A stretch of DNA of 64,000 nt. Source: Echinicola rosea (GTDB lineage Bacteria > Bacteroidota > Bacteroidia > Cytophagales > Cyclobacteriaceae). Below are positions 24,228 to 33,656 of this stretch, in pieces. The notes below the pieces were generated by a model that searched no databases, was not told where the DNA came from, and was given only the letters and a program-made list of their open reading frames with translations. Position 1 is the first letter of the stretch. The number at the start of each line of letters is the position of its first letter. The stretch is from positions 4,864,501 through 4,928,500 of the forward strand of contig NZ_CP040106.1 in the NCBI RefSeq assembly GCF_005281475.1, in the 5' to 3' direction. The position numbers were made by a program, and so were the translations under genes.

Positions 24228-25541
24228 ATGGAACTAGAACATAAGAAATCAGCTTTCAAAAAATGGCTTGACAACCTCCAACAGGAAAGTTGGCAGTTAG
24301 AATTGATCATTTCAGGATTTTTGATCTATGCCCTGTTCAGTGCTTTCGGCACTTTATTGGAAAATTCCACCTTGGCTGCGGCGCAGGAAAACCTCTATAG
24401 CAGCATCATTGCCATTTTTTTGGTGTTTTCTGTCTTTATCTTAATGCTTAACCTATGTATCCACTTGATATTAAGGGGGATTTGGATTGCAGCCATTGGA
24501 CTGAGGTCGGTTTCTGGGGACATCAATTATGAAAAACTAAAATTGAAGGGGAAATTCAAGCCCTTTCTCACAGAAAAGGTAGGACCTTTTGACAAGTACA
24601 TCGGATTTTTGGAAAAATACAGCAGTGTTGTCTTTGCCAATACTTTCCTGATGATCTTTTTTCTGTTCTCAGTTTTTGTGGTTTTGGGACTTATCCTCCT
24701 GATTGACACGGGATTTATGCTTTTGCCACAAAATACTTTTACCATCACGATAAAATATGCTTTTAACTTTATATTTATATTAGGTGCACTGTTGACATTT
24801 TTGGATTTCATAACCCTCAGCGGGCTAAAACGTACGGTCTTTTTTAGCAGGTTCTATTATCCAATTTACCGATTTTTCAGTGTGATTACCTTGGCCATGT
24901 TTTACCGTCCCATGATCTATAACCTGATCGACAACACGTTTGGCCGTAGGATGATTCGGTTCCTTCTCCCTACTTACCTGTTGATTCTGTTTGTGGCAAG
25001 CCTAGACTATCATTACTCCGCCTACCTTCCCTTCGAAGCGGTGTTGTCTCCCAAAAAAAATGAAATAGGTGCCTCTTTGGCCAGTCCAGACCATTACCTC
25101 GATGAGCTTAATGCGGATATCTATGTCATCAATGCAGCTGTGCAGTCCAAAACCATCTCAGCAAACCACCTGAAGATTTTCATCTCTTTTCATCGTGAAA
25201 TCGAGGACATCATCCTGGCCAACTGCCCTCCATTGCAGAAGAGTAAAATCCATAGGGGACTTTACTCGAGAATTCTTCCGCACAAAACCCAAGATGACAA
25301 CACCATTAAACAAAACCTAAACGCCTACCTTGGCTGTTTCCAACAGCAATTCAATGTTTCCATTGATGGAAAGGCCATTGCAGCAGACTTTGTGATCAGC
25401 AGTATTCAAAACGGACAAGTGGGTTTTGAAAGCAATGTGTCCATCAGTCAATTGCCCCCTGGAAAACATGTACTTCTCATTGACCATCCCAGCGACGCTT
25501 CAAGAATGTTTGCCTGTATCACGTTTTGGTATTTTCCCTAA
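24228..25541 (+). CDS. Multi-pass membrane protein of unknown function
   Basis: A 437-residue protein not assigned to a family. After a short amphipathic N-terminus (KKWLDNLQQESWQLELIISG), six or so hydrophobic helices can be seen at roughly residues 22-44, 60-85, 135-160, 180-203, 218-238 and 245-265. A soluble C-terminal part of about 170 residues follows, containing LSPKKNEIGASLASPDHYLD and a terminal beta-rich segment with LPPGKHVLLIDHPSD. The topology suggests an inner-membrane protein with a large periplasmic or cytoplasmic C-terminal domain. It stands alone, bordered by repeats on both sides, with no functional partner nearby. Confidence 0.75.
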   Translation: MELEHKKSAFKKWLDNLQQESWQLELIISGFLIYALFSAFGTLLENSTLAAAQENLYSSIIAIFLVFSVFILMLNLCIHLILRGIWIAAIGLRSVSGDINYEKLKLKGKFKPFLTEKVGPFDKYIGFLEKYSSVVFANTFLMIFFLFSVFVVLGLILLIDTGFMLLPQNTFTITIKYAFNFIFILGALLTFLDFITLSGLKRTVFFSRFYYPIYRFFSVITLAMFYRPMIYNLIDNTFGRRMIRFLLPTYLLILFVASLDYHYSAYLPFEAVLSPKKNEIGASLASPDHYLDELNADIYVINAAVQSKTISANHLKIFISFHREIEDIILANCPPLQKSKIHRGLYSRILPHKTQDDNTIKQNLNAYLGCFQQQFNVSIDGKAIAADFVISSIQNGQVGFESNVSISQLPPGKHVLLIDHPSDASRMFACITFWYFP

Positions 25542-25606
25542 AATTTGGTTGTGGGTATTTCCCAAAGGAGAGTTGACCTTACTATTTCTTCGTATTTATT
25601 TCTACA

Positions 25607-25779
25607 AACCTGAGCTCGACTTTATTTTAGTAAAAAAAGCGTCATAGCGAACCCTTTTAAGAAGGATGTGGATTGGAAAAGGGTGTGGCAATCCCGAAAT
25701 ACCGAGACTGCCACGGCTTCCACCCCTCAAATCTCCCTCTAAGCCTCGCAGTGACGATTTTATAATCGAACTGAGATTA
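25607..25779. mobile_element. M2 element copy 3
   Basis: It starts AACCTGAGCTCGACTTTATT and ends TCGAACTGAGATTA, about 173 bp, in the same orientation as copies 1 and 2. It fills most of the gap between the convergent membrane protein and sulfatase genes. Confidence 0.8.
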
Positions 25780-25833
25780 CTAGTCACAGCATCATACTTC
25801 ACCCAGGGGACATCAAAACGCATAGGGTACTCA

Positions 25834-27423
25834 TCAATCCTCCGTCACTTTGCTTCCCCACCAATCGGCATTGGGCTGCCAGCCCGGGGAAAGCATGGCT
25901 TTTCTATCTTCCTCCAGCCGTTTCCATCTCACTGTCCTTGCACGCATCAGTACTTCCGCTTCCTTACTGGCATCATATGCCGGATCTGGATAGGGATAAC
26001 TGGCCTGATGGCGCTCCAGATACCCGAAGAGCTTCTGGGTAAGTTTTTTCACCATTTTACCGTGCGATCGGGCCACATCCTCCTGCTCATAGGGATCGGT
26101 GACTAAATTATACAGCTCAGCTTGCTTATTTTCCCAATAATAGATCAATTTCCAATCGCCACTTCGGATAATCGCACTGGGATCGCCTCCTTGGTTTCCA
26201 TAATGGGGATAGTGCCAAAAGAAATCCCGCGATTTCATCTTCTTCCCTTCCATTGCAGGCACCAAGCTCACTCCTTCCACCCCTTTTAGATCTGCAGGAT
26301 CACCGCCTGTCAACTCCACCAATGTCGGCAAAAAGTCAATATTGCTGGCCGGGCTTTCGATCGTTCCTCCTATTGCTTTGGGCACTTTGATAAAGAAAGG
26401 CACGCGAAGCCCTCCTTCCCACTGGTAGCCCTTTCCACCCCTAAGGGGCAAATTGGAAGTGGAAAAATTATCCCCAGAGGAGACACCTCCATGATCAGAC
26501 GTAAAGATCACGATGGTATTTTCGTCAAGTCCTTTTTTCTCCAATGCTTTCATCACGATGCCCACCGCTTCGTCCATCGCTTCCACCAAGCCACCATAGA
26601 CCGGATTATCCTGCACCTGCCTGATCGGCAGCCTACGCTCCATGGAATAGCCGTGATCTGCGATTCCGGCCGATTCAGCTTTGTTGCGGTACTTTGACCA
26701 CTTTTCGGAGGTAGTCTGTATCGGGCCATGGACAGCATAGAAAGAGAGCATCGCAAAAAACGGCCGATCATGTGCTTGTTCAATAAACGTAGCTGTTTCT
26801 TCTGCTAGGCGAATGCTGAGGTTTTCTCCATCAGGCCCTTGGCTGAGCTTGGGATTATCGTAGGGTGCAAAATAGCCACCTTTAGGGCTTCCGGCTTCAT
26901 AGCCACCAATATTGGTATCAAACCCATGGTCTTCCGGGTATGAGCCTTGGCCACCCAAATGCCATTTCCCGGCAAAAAAGGTCTCGTACCCATTGGCCTT
27001 CATGGCCTCTGGAAGGGTCACCAGCTCCGATGGCAGTGTGTGGGCATATTCAGGAGGCAGCAGCTGCGTATGCCTGCCATATTTCCTCCAGCCTTCCCCT
27101 TCCGGAGCCCCTATCCAATCGGTAATCCCATGGACCGCCGGTGTGACACCTGTCATCAGTCCAGCCCGGGAGGGGCTACAGACACGAGAAGAAGCATATC
27201 CTTGCTCAAAACGGAAGGATTGCTCCCCAAGCTTATCAATATGCGGTGTCTCATAAAATTCGCTACCGGTAATTCCCAGATCATGGTATCCCAGATCATC
27301 CACTAGTATCAACAGTACATTAGGCTTACCGCTTTCCTGTCCATACGCGGGAGCATTTGCCACACTCCAGGATAAAAATACGATACACAACCACATTTTC
27401 CATTTATAAACCAAATTGCCCAT
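25834..27423 (-). CDS. Secreted arylsulfatase-type sulfatase
   Basis: A 529-residue enzyme with a signal peptide (residues about 8-29, ending PAYGQ). The sulfatase active site is clear: metal ligands in LILVDDLGYHDLG (D42, D43) and the CSPSR signature C82-S-P-S-R86 followed by AGLMTG, in which the cysteine is converted to formylglycine. FFAGKWHLGG and IFTSDHGG supply the remaining metal and sulfate ligands. It removes sulfate esters from glycans in the periplasm or outside the cell, in keeping with the nearby fucosidase and GH20-like genes, since marine fucans are sulfated. No anaerobic sulfatase-maturating enzyme gene is in the window. Confidence 0.93.
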   Translation of the reverse strand: MGNLVYKWKMWLCIVFLSWSVANAPAYGQESGKPNVLLILVDDLGYHDLGITGSEFYETPHIDKLGEQSFRFEQGYASSRVCSPSRAGLMTGVTPAVHGITDWIGAPEGEGWRKYGRHTQLLPPEYAHTLPSELVTLPEAMKANGYETFFAGKWHLGGQGSYPEDHGFDTNIGGYEAGSPKGGYFAPYDNPKLSQGPDGENLSIRLAEETATFIEQAHDRPFFAMLSFYAVHGPIQTTSEKWSKYRNKAESAGIADHGYSMERRLPIRQVQDNPVYGGLVEAMDEAVGIVMKALEKKGLDENTIVIFTSDHGGVSSGDNFSTSNLPLRGGKGYQWEGGLRVPFFIKVPKAIGGTIESPASNIDFLPTLVELTGGDPADLKGVEGVSLVPAMEGKKMKSRDFFWHYPHYGNQGGDPSAIIRSGDWKLIYYWENKQAELYNLVTDPYEQEDVARSHGKMVKKLTQKLFGYLERHQASYPYPDPAYDASKEAEVLMRARTVRWKRLEEDRKAMLSPGWQPNADWWGSKVTED

Positions 27424-27540
27424 GATGCCTGAATTATTTACTCGTTTTTACAAACCAACAACTTACAAACTATATACTTTCGAAACACACAAAAACATAA
27501 GATTTTAAAGATAATGCAAAAAATTACACAAGATTAGGCA

Positions 27541-27570
27541 AAAAAAATCCCCGATTCGTAAATCGGGGAT
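27541..27570 (-). terminator. Intrinsic terminator after the YtxH gene
   Basis: On the minus strand a hairpin ATCCCCGATT-TACG-AATCGGGGAT is followed by a run of T residues (complement of 27541-27547). It lies about 50 bp downstream of the YtxH gene stop, in the right orientation, and would end that transcript. Confidence 0.85.
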
Positions 27571-27617
27571 CTCGACCTGAATGTTAACCTTCAGGATTTT
27601 AATATGTCGCTAATTAA

Positions 27618-27863
27618 TTAAGACTCTTTGGGAAGAACGGCATCCTTTTGCGCCTTTACCTTCTTGCTTAAATCAGAAATAGAACCTTTAAGTTCATCAA
27701 ATTTCTTGTCTAATTTTCCATTAAGGTTATTAGCCAAATCCTCGCCTTGCTTTTGAACCTTTTTTCTGGTTTTACCTCCTTCATCAGGAGCAAACATAAT
27801 TCCCAAAGCGACTCCGGCTGCTAGTCCGGCTACTAAACCTAATAATACTTTTCCTTCACCCAT
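27618..27863 (-). CDS. YtxH domain-containing protein
   Basis: An 81-residue protein. The N-terminal MGEGKVLLGLVAGLAAGVAL is a glycine-rich membrane segment, followed by LGIMFAPDEGGKTRKKV, the characteristic YtxH motif. A lysine-rich amphipathic coiled-coil tail (residues 40-75) follows. YtxH proteins are small membrane-associated proteins often linked to general stress, without a defined activity. It is a single gene with its own terminator just downstream. In many Bacteroidota it is expressed on entry to stationary phase; nothing in this sequence proves that here. Confidence 0.9.
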   Translation of the reverse strand: MGEGKVLLGLVAGLAAGVALGIMFAPDEGGKTRKKVQKQGEDLANNLNGKLDKKFDELKGSISDLSKKVKAQKDAVLPKES

Positions 27864-27992
27864 AATTTTACAATTTTTAGTGATTTAAACTAGTTTTAAT
27901 TTATTTTTACAAAATTACGCCCCATGGTTAAAAACTTATGTACCAAATGGATACGTACACTCATCATCAATCAACAACCATGCTAAAGTTGA

Positions 27993-28457
27993 TCACATTC
28001 CCTGATAATCTTGATCATTTTCTTTTTGAAGCCGGCTCAGCCCATCTTCTGTTAGGGTGAAAATCTGCTTTTTCAATGTTCTAAAATCTTTCGCAAAAAA
28101 GGCAACCAATTCTTCCAGTTCCTCTTGCCTTCTGAAGATTTTGCTAGTCATGGGATGCCCTTCATAACACCGCTGACTAATGTCGTGAAGTTGGCGGCTG
28201 ACCTTATCATCCAGCGCTTCCCTTCTTCGATCCAGGATCGACAAACGATTTTCCATTCTTCTGGAAACGTTAAAATCGAGTTCTTCCAAAAAATGATGAA
28301 AATAACCCGCCATTAATTTTTTCAGAAAACGAATTTCATCTTGGTAAAAAGCCAAATCAGAACGCCAATGTTCACCAAGTGCATAAAACTCAGTGCTCAT
28401 ATCACCATTTTGGTGCATTATCATCCCTTGATCCTTGGCTCCCAAATCAGCTTCCAT
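27993..28457 (-). CDS. Unknown coiled-coil protein
   Basis: A 154-residue protein with no signal peptide or membrane segment and no family that I recognise. Residues about 30-150 are predicted from composition to be long charged helices (FYQDEIRFLKKLMAGYFHHF; RMENRLSILDRRREALDDKV), so a helical bundle or coiled coil is likely. It lies 129 bp upstream of the YtxH gene on the same strand and could be co-transcribed with it. The M at position 12 or 15 may be the true start, since the first residues are not distinctive. Confidence 0.65.
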   Translation of the reverse strand: MEADLGAKDQGMIMHQNGDMSTEFYALGEHWRSDLAFYQDEIRFLKKLMAGYFHHFLEELDFNVSRRMENRLSILDRRREALDDKVSRQLHDISQRCYEGHPMTSKIFRRQEELEELVAFFAKDFRTLKKQIFTLTEDGLSRLQKENDQDYQGM

Positions 28458-28573
28458 AACATTAGCGATAGAAGTAAACTAAAATCTTACTGTAAAATCC
28501 TCATTCCCTCAGGCAGCCTTCCTTTAAAATTGCCTTCGATGAATGGTAAAAGGCGTCTCCACAGACGTCACCT

Positions 28574-28594
28574 TTATGCCCACGATGGGCATAA
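28574..28594. other. Perfect 9-bp hairpin in a 265-bp intergenic region
   Basis: TTATGCCCA-CGA-TGGGCATAA between two minus-strand genes. No T-run follows on the minus strand, so termination of the D-lactate dehydrogenase transcript by it is uncertain. The rest of 28458-28722 shows nothing recognisable. Confidence 0.4.
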
Positions 28595-28722
28595 GGGCAC
28601 CTCATCGTTTCTGACATCTGACATGTATAATTTAACCAAATGAATGCCTATTGGCAACAAAAACTGCAAAAATAAATACGATTTCCGTCAAAAACGATAC
28701 GATCAAATACATCCAAGGAACC

Positions 28723-29721
28723 TTATCCGCCCTTTAGTTCATGGGGACTGGACTCTTTATTGGCCCAGCAGTTTAGGTTAAAAGCAGTGACATTGGCTAT
28801 TTTTGCCAATGCTTCCTTGGTCAAAAAAGCTTGGTGGCTCGTGATCAGGACATTCTGAAAGGTGAGCAAGCGGGCGATCACATCATCCTGAAGGATATCT
28901 TCCGAATGGTCCTCGAAGAAAAGGTCTTCCTCCTCTTCATACACATCCATTCCGAAGCTGCCTATTTGGCCAGTTTTCAAGGCATCAATGACTTCTTTGG
29001 TATTCACCAAGGCACCCCTACTGGTATTGATGAGCATCACTCCCTTCTTCATGTGATCGATGCTGGAACTATTGACCATGTACTTAGAGTCGGACGTAAG
29101 GGGAAGGTGTAGGGTAATAATATCGGATTGGCTACAGAGGGTTTTAAAATCCACATACTTAATGGCCACTTCTTCCCTTAACCCCTCATTGATAAAGGGA
29201 TCATATGCCAGTAGCGTACATCCAAAACCACTCAGTGTCTTGGCTACTTTGCTGCCTATTTTACCCGTACCGGCGATGCCAATCGTCTTTCCCTCCATGT
29301 CAAAGCCCACTAAGCCATCCAGGGAAAAATTAAGATCCCTCACCCTGTTATGGGCCTTGACCAGTTTGCGGTTTAGGGACAGCATCAGCGCCACGGTATG
29401 TTCTGCAATGGCCGCAGGTGAATATTCCGGCACACGGGCCACCTTAATGCCCAGTGCTTCCGCTGCTGAAAGATCCACATGGTTAAATCCTGCAGAGCGC
29501 AAGGCCAAATACCTTACCCCCATCTGCTGTAACTTTTCCAATACTGGCCGAGCACAATTATCGGTCACAAAAACGGCCACCGCCTCACTACCTGCGGCCA
29601 AATCCACGGTATCCATGGTCAGCCGCATCTCCAACAATTTAATTTCATGTCCTAAAAGGGCTTCTTGTAAATAAGCATGCTCAAATTTATGGGCACTGAA
29701 TGCGGTAATTTTCATTGTCAT
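28723..29721 (-). CDS. ldhA: D-lactate dehydrogenase (2-hydroxyacid dehydrogenase family)
   Basis: A 332-residue enzyme of the D-isomer-specific 2-hydroxyacid dehydrogenase family that reduces pyruvate to D-lactate with NADH. The NAD motif G151-T-G153-K-I-G156 is present. The catalytic trio falls at R235 (INTSRG), E264 (DVYEEEE) and H296 (ITSHQAFLT), the same numbers as in the well-studied lactobacillus enzymes. YSPAAIAEHTVALMLSLNRK is also typical of D-LDH. The enzyme is cytosolic and would recycle NADH under oxygen limitation. An FNR/CRP-like palindrome lies about 500 bp upstream. The start MTMK could be either of two ATGs, with no functional difference. Confidence 0.92.
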   Translation of the reverse strand: MTMKITAFSAHKFEHAYLQEALLGHEIKLLEMRLTMDTVDLAAGSEAVAVFVTDNCARPVLEKLQQMGVRYLALRSAGFNHVDLSAAEALGIKVARVPEYSPAAIAEHTVALMLSLNRKLVKAHNRVRDLNFSLDGLVGFDMEGKTIGIAGTGKIGSKVAKTLSGFGCTLLAYDPFINEGLREEVAIKYVDFKTLCSQSDIITLHLPLTSDSKYMVNSSSIDHMKKGVMLINTSRGALVNTKEVIDALKTGQIGSFGMDVYEEEEDLFFEDHSEDILQDDVIARLLTFQNVLITSHQAFLTKEALAKIANVTAFNLNCWANKESSPHELKGG

Positions 29722-30460
29722 CGAATTAAAAGGTGGGTATTTTTTAGTACTAAATTGTCAAATCAGGTTGCCCTATAAAACCCTCCGACCTTATGACAAC
29801 TGGTGTTTTGCCGTCTCGCTGCGGTGAAGGACTTCCCTATATTTGACCTGAACCTGACAAAATAGGTTGGGTAATTTCAGGATGATTGCAACACACTATG
29901 CGCCTCCCGAATGCTTTAAAAATCACTTACTAAAAATAGCCGATTTTAAACTTACTTCAAAAATATCAAGGTCCAAAATTTAGGTAAATGCAGCCAAATC
30001 GTTATTGCCCCGAATGCCTGACAAACAATATATGAGGCAACTAGATGCCGTGATTGCCCTGCACTATACGTCCAGTTTACCTAGACCATTTCCCCCTTGA
30101 CTTCTACTATTCCTTTTCTTCAGCAACCAGACATCCCGTCGCATCATGCAACATAATCGACCTGATATTGGGTTTGAACAATGCATTAAATCAAACGAAA
30201 TACCTAACACTTTCTTAAGAATATGATTTAAATCATGGCCATTTACTTTAAAAAAATCATTTTTATTTGTTCATTTACAAGTGAAAACTAGGTAAAAATA
30301 CCTAAAAGTACATAATCCCTAATTATTATCTACACGGAAGAGGGGAACGGACATCAACATGTGCCTAAAACGGAAACACCAACTCCCAATAGGCTTCTTA
30401 CCGAAAAATAAAGCGGCATTGAAATTGTTAATGTAGCTGAGAACCTCTCCAACTTATTTT
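29722..30460. promoter_or_regulatory. Divergent intergenic region with an FNR/CRP-like palindrome (30223-30236)
   Basis: The 739-bp region between the divergent D-LDH and receiver-like genes has no credible ORF. At 30223-30236 there is a perfect 14-bp palindrome, ATGATTTAAATCAT, containing TGAT-N4-ATCA as in FNR/CRP-family boxes. It is about 500 bp from the D-LDH start and 225 bp from the receiver gene, so the target gene is uncertain. The DNA just upstream of 30461 is AT-rich. Confidence 0.4.
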
Positions 30461-30850
30461 ATGGTTGAAATTGTAATTATTGAAAAGGACCTTGATCTGG
30501 CCGACAATATTTGTGAAATCCTTAAATATGGTAATTTCACTCCTGTCGCCCTTAAAACAATCCCTGAAAGCCTGGACATTGACAAGCTTAATCCCTCGCT
30601 GTTTATCGTTGGAGAAGAGGATAAAAATGACCAACAACTTATGGGAAGAATAAGCAAATTGTGTAACCATTTCCACTGTCCAGTAGTAGTGCTTTCTTCC
30701 GGCCTGTATTCAGCTTATGAAAATCCACACGCTGCCTGCACCCTAAAAACTGCAACTGTAAACAAACCCTTTACTTTCCGGTCATTGCACTCCGCTGTCA
30801 ATAGGCTACTTAAGGAGCAAGGTGCTAAAACGACCATGTGCATTAGCTGA
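30461..30850 (+). CDS. Degenerate response-regulator receiver protein
   Basis: A 129-residue protein with the beta-alpha pattern of a stand-alone receiver domain: VEIVIIEKDLDLADNICEIL at the start and NKPFTFRSLHSAVNRLL at the end, whose lysine matches the invariant receiver lysine. At the expected phospho-acceptor position the sequence is NPSLFIVGEEDKND: the strand ends IVG where an aspartate is normal. The acidic pair near the N-terminus is also replaced (EKD). It probably cannot be phosphorylated normally and may act as a constitutive or protein-binding module. No kinase is adjacent. A terminator follows at 30884. Confidence 0.75.
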   Translation: MVEIVIIEKDLDLADNICEILKYGNFTPVALKTIPESLDIDKLNPSLFIVGEEDKNDQQLMGRISKLCNHFHCPVVVLSSGLYSAYENPHAACTLKTATVNKPFTFRSLHSAVNRLLKEQGAKTTMCIS

Positions 30851-30883
30851 GGAATAAGGCCTTGATTTTTTTTCAAAACCGAA

Positions 30884-30918
30884 AGAAGGCTGAAGCGTAG
30901 CCACTCCAGCCTTCTTTT
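30884..30918 (+). terminator. Intrinsic terminator after the receiver-like gene
   Basis: AGAAGGCTG at 30884-30892 pairs with CAGCCTTCT at 30907-30915, followed by TTT. It lies about 35 bp after the stop of the receiver-like gene and just before the convergent lyase gene ends. Confidence 0.75.
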
Positions 30919-30979
30919 CAGGCAATCCTTGTCCACAGGAAAAGGGCTGCCATCAATTAACAAAAACCCAAATAACGAA

Positions 30980-33463
30980 TTAATTATCTTTAACGAAGAC
31001 GTTTACCCATCTGGTCATGGTGTGGCCTTCCTTATCTTCTACATTGACTTTTACGGCAGCCAGTCCTGCTTCTACAGGTGTAAAGATCAAGTGATCATCC
31101 TGGATGGTAAAAGGCTGGTCTTTTTGCTCTTCCAGTGAATAGTGAAGTCCATCTTCAAATCCCTTGAACAGTGGTTTGAGGGCCAGGTTCAGGGCATCAC
31201 CTTTCTCCATAAAGTAATGCGGCCTGGACATCCAATCCAAATATTCGTCTAGCTGGGTAAAACCATCGCGGTCTTTATCCTGGTTGGCATCCGAAAAGTC
31301 ACCATGATCACTGTTAGGATTCAGTCCTTTGGCTTCCTCCCACCAATCAGGCAAGCCGTCTTGATCGCTATCCCAGTTTTCGGGACGCTTCACCTCAGGA
31401 TAATCTTCCCATCCCCCTACATCCTTCTCCGTATCCGGCATTCCGGGAATGCCGCTTAAGCTGCCTTTGTAAGTATAGGTACTGTCCAAGGTTTCTTGGA
31501 TGATCCTTTGGTCATGATCATCTAACACTGGCTGGTTGGCACCGACATCTGACAATACGATTTTATATGCTTCCCTAGCGGGCTGCGTGGTAATGTGTGA
31601 TGGAAAAAAGGGTTCGTCCACAAAGCCTTCATATTTCTTGTAATCTCCATTATGATAGCGCTCTCTTCTTCCTTCTTCCTGATTATCTTCGTCAAAATAA
31701 CCCGGCATCACGTTACCGGAAAAATACCCCCGCTGTGTCCCCAGCCCTACACCTTCATGATCGATGGTCAAGGCGATAAAATGCTTGGTACCCGGGCCTG
31801 GTTTATAGTAATTGTTGACAAAATTCACCTCATGGGACCCGCCATCTGTCGTCCTGCTTCCCCAGTTGTAAACCACATTGTTCCGAATATCCAATTTACC
31901 TTTGTAGTAAGCATTGCCATCCAGTCCACTGCCCATACTCCAGTTTCTGCCATAGTTATGAGCCAACAAATTATGGTGGAAACTCCCAATATCACCACCG
32001 ATCGTGGCCGCATATCCGTGCATTTTCCCCTGTTCGTATTTACTATGGTCGGCTACATTGAGGGCTTCGGCGATCAAAGTTTTCTGTAGGGTAATATGAT
32101 GCGCTCCCCGCGAACTAAAGGATTCATCGATCGTCCACCGGATGGAACAATGATCAATAATGCTATAGTTGGCACCTGTAAGTCCCATACCGTCAAAGGT
32201 ACGTCCCGAACCGATGCCTACTCGAAGAAAACGGGCCACCCCATCATCACCGGTGATGCCCAATGGCGCCCTTTTGATCATAATTCCTTTTCCAGGAGCC
32301 GTTTGTCCTGCAATCGTCACATAGGGCTGGTTGGAAACCAATCTGGACTTAAGCTCAATCGTCCCTCCCACCGCAAAAACAATGGTTCTTGGGCCTATAT
32401 CATTGGTCACCGCTTCCCGCAAGCTTCCCGGACCGCTGTCGTTAAGGTTGGTCACGATGACCACTTTGCCACCTCTACCACCACGCGCGTAGCGACCATA
32501 TCCTTCCGCTCCTCGAAATGCCAACTGGGCTGGCCTGAAATACCACACATTTCCTTTGGTGATCTCCCCGGACGGACCTACTTCGTCCACCCTCCAATAA
32601 TAGGTATCCATGCTGTAGAGATCATTCACCTGATATTCGTTTGCTGTAAGTTCTCCTTGGTAAGCATCATCTTGGGGAGTAGCCTTCGATACGGATGTTT
32701 TTGACGTACCGAAATACAGCTGGTGCTTCACGCCTCTTTCGGCAGGTTCCCATTTCAGCGTTACACCACTGTCCGCTTCCACGTGTTCGTCACCATCTTC
32801 AGGCACCGGATTTTTTGCTTGCTTTTTTATATCGGGCCTGTTCAGCTCAAACCCATTCCAAACCAAGGCCGCAGCATTGGTTTGGTCTTTGGGATCGTTC
32901 ACCATCCTGATGGTCACTGCTTCACCTGCTGCTACTTCAAATGTCAAGTACGCTGTAGCCGTGACAGCCCTGCTATCTGCCCTATTACTGGGCATCAGGT
33001 CATCCATCTGCAATTCATCATTGACATAAATATCAATAGGAGAAAACGTATGGTTTTCCGGATTGTCAAACGTATTGTAAAAATTCATCAGGGTATGCTT
33101 CCCGGCCGGAAGTCCATCGATGGTCAAGATTATCTCTTCATTGGCCACCACTCCGTCATTGCTTAGGCGAGCGTAAAAGGGGGCTTGGACACCTGCCTTA
33201 TACCAACTGGAATGTAGTCCGTCACCGCTTACGGTAAAGGTTATATCGGAAAAATCAGCTTCTGCTTTATTTCCTTCTTCCACTACCCAGGAAGTGTATC
33301 CAGGCTCGTTCACCTCTCCTAACTTCCTTCCTCCAAAATCAAAATCAACTTTTAACGCTGGCGACTGTGCATAGCCGTGGGTAGCCATAAGTCCTAAAAT
33401 GGCCAAGCATACCCATTGATAAAAATACGCTCGTAAAGGTGCAATCGTTCGCTTCATCATCAT
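30980..33463 (-). CDS. Secreted PL1-like polysaccharide lyase, multidomain
   Basis: An 827-residue protein from the ATG at 33463, the first of three consecutive ATG codons; the frame is open further upstream but adds residues before the signal peptide. After the signal (ending THGYAQ) comes a malectin-like or CBM-type domain of about 170 residues, then a fibronectin-III-like segment (VTLKWEPAERGVKHQLYFGT). The pectate-lyase parallel beta-helix follows: GAEGYGRYARGGRGGKVVIV, DSGPGSLREAV, YVTIAGQTAPG, IIDHCSIRW. Near the C-terminus, DSDQDGLPDWWEE and NQDKDRDGFTQLDEY are calcium-binding repeats. It would cleave a uronic-acid polysaccharide such as pectin outside the cell. Confidence 0.88.
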   Translation of the reverse strand: MMMKRTIAPLRAYFYQWVCLAILGLMATHGYAQSPALKVDFDFGGRKLGEVNEPGYTSWVVEEGNKAEADFSDITFTVSGDGLHSSWYKAGVQAPFYARLSNDGVVANEEIILTIDGLPAGKHTLMNFYNTFDNPENHTFSPIDIYVNDELQMDDLMPSNRADSRAVTATAYLTFEVAAGEAVTIRMVNDPKDQTNAAALVWNGFELNRPDIKKQAKNPVPEDGDEHVEADSGVTLKWEPAERGVKHQLYFGTSKTSVSKATPQDDAYQGELTANEYQVNDLYSMDTYYWRVDEVGPSGEITKGNVWYFRPAQLAFRGAEGYGRYARGGRGGKVVIVTNLNDSGPGSLREAVTNDIGPRTIVFAVGGTIELKSRLVSNQPYVTIAGQTAPGKGIMIKRAPLGITGDDGVARFLRVGIGSGRTFDGMGLTGANYSIIDHCSIRWTIDESFSSRGAHHITLQKTLIAEALNVADHSKYEQGKMHGYAATIGGDIGSFHHNLLAHNYGRNWSMGSGLDGNAYYKGKLDIRNNVVYNWGSRTTDGGSHEVNFVNNYYKPGPGTKHFIALTIDHEGVGLGTQRGYFSGNVMPGYFDEDNQEEGRRERYHNGDYKKYEGFVDEPFFPSHITTQPAREAYKIVLSDVGANQPVLDDHDQRIIQETLDSTYTYKGSLSGIPGMPDTEKDVGGWEDYPEVKRPENWDSDQDGLPDWWEEAKGLNPNSDHGDFSDANQDKDRDGFTQLDEYLDWMSRPHYFMEKGDALNLALKPLFKGFEDGLHYSLEEQKDQPFTIQDDHLIFTPVEAGLAAVKVNVEDKEGHTMTRWVNVFVKDN

Positions 33464-33656
33464 GCTATTGGTTATTTTTGGTGTTGGACGCTTCCTGATT
33501 AAGGCAATAATCGGCATCCACTAGCTTTAAGAACTGCTTGAAAGTACTATCTATTTTTCCCTTAAATGAGTGTATTTCTGCCAAAATGGATATTTGTCCA
33601 CTGAATCGGGAAATAAAGTGGCCGAATGATCAATGAAGAATTCTACCCGCATTATC

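Noticed and set aside
30428..30676. Minus-strand ORF overlapping the receiver-like gene
   Set aside because: Antisense to a convincing receiver domain and without family resemblance.
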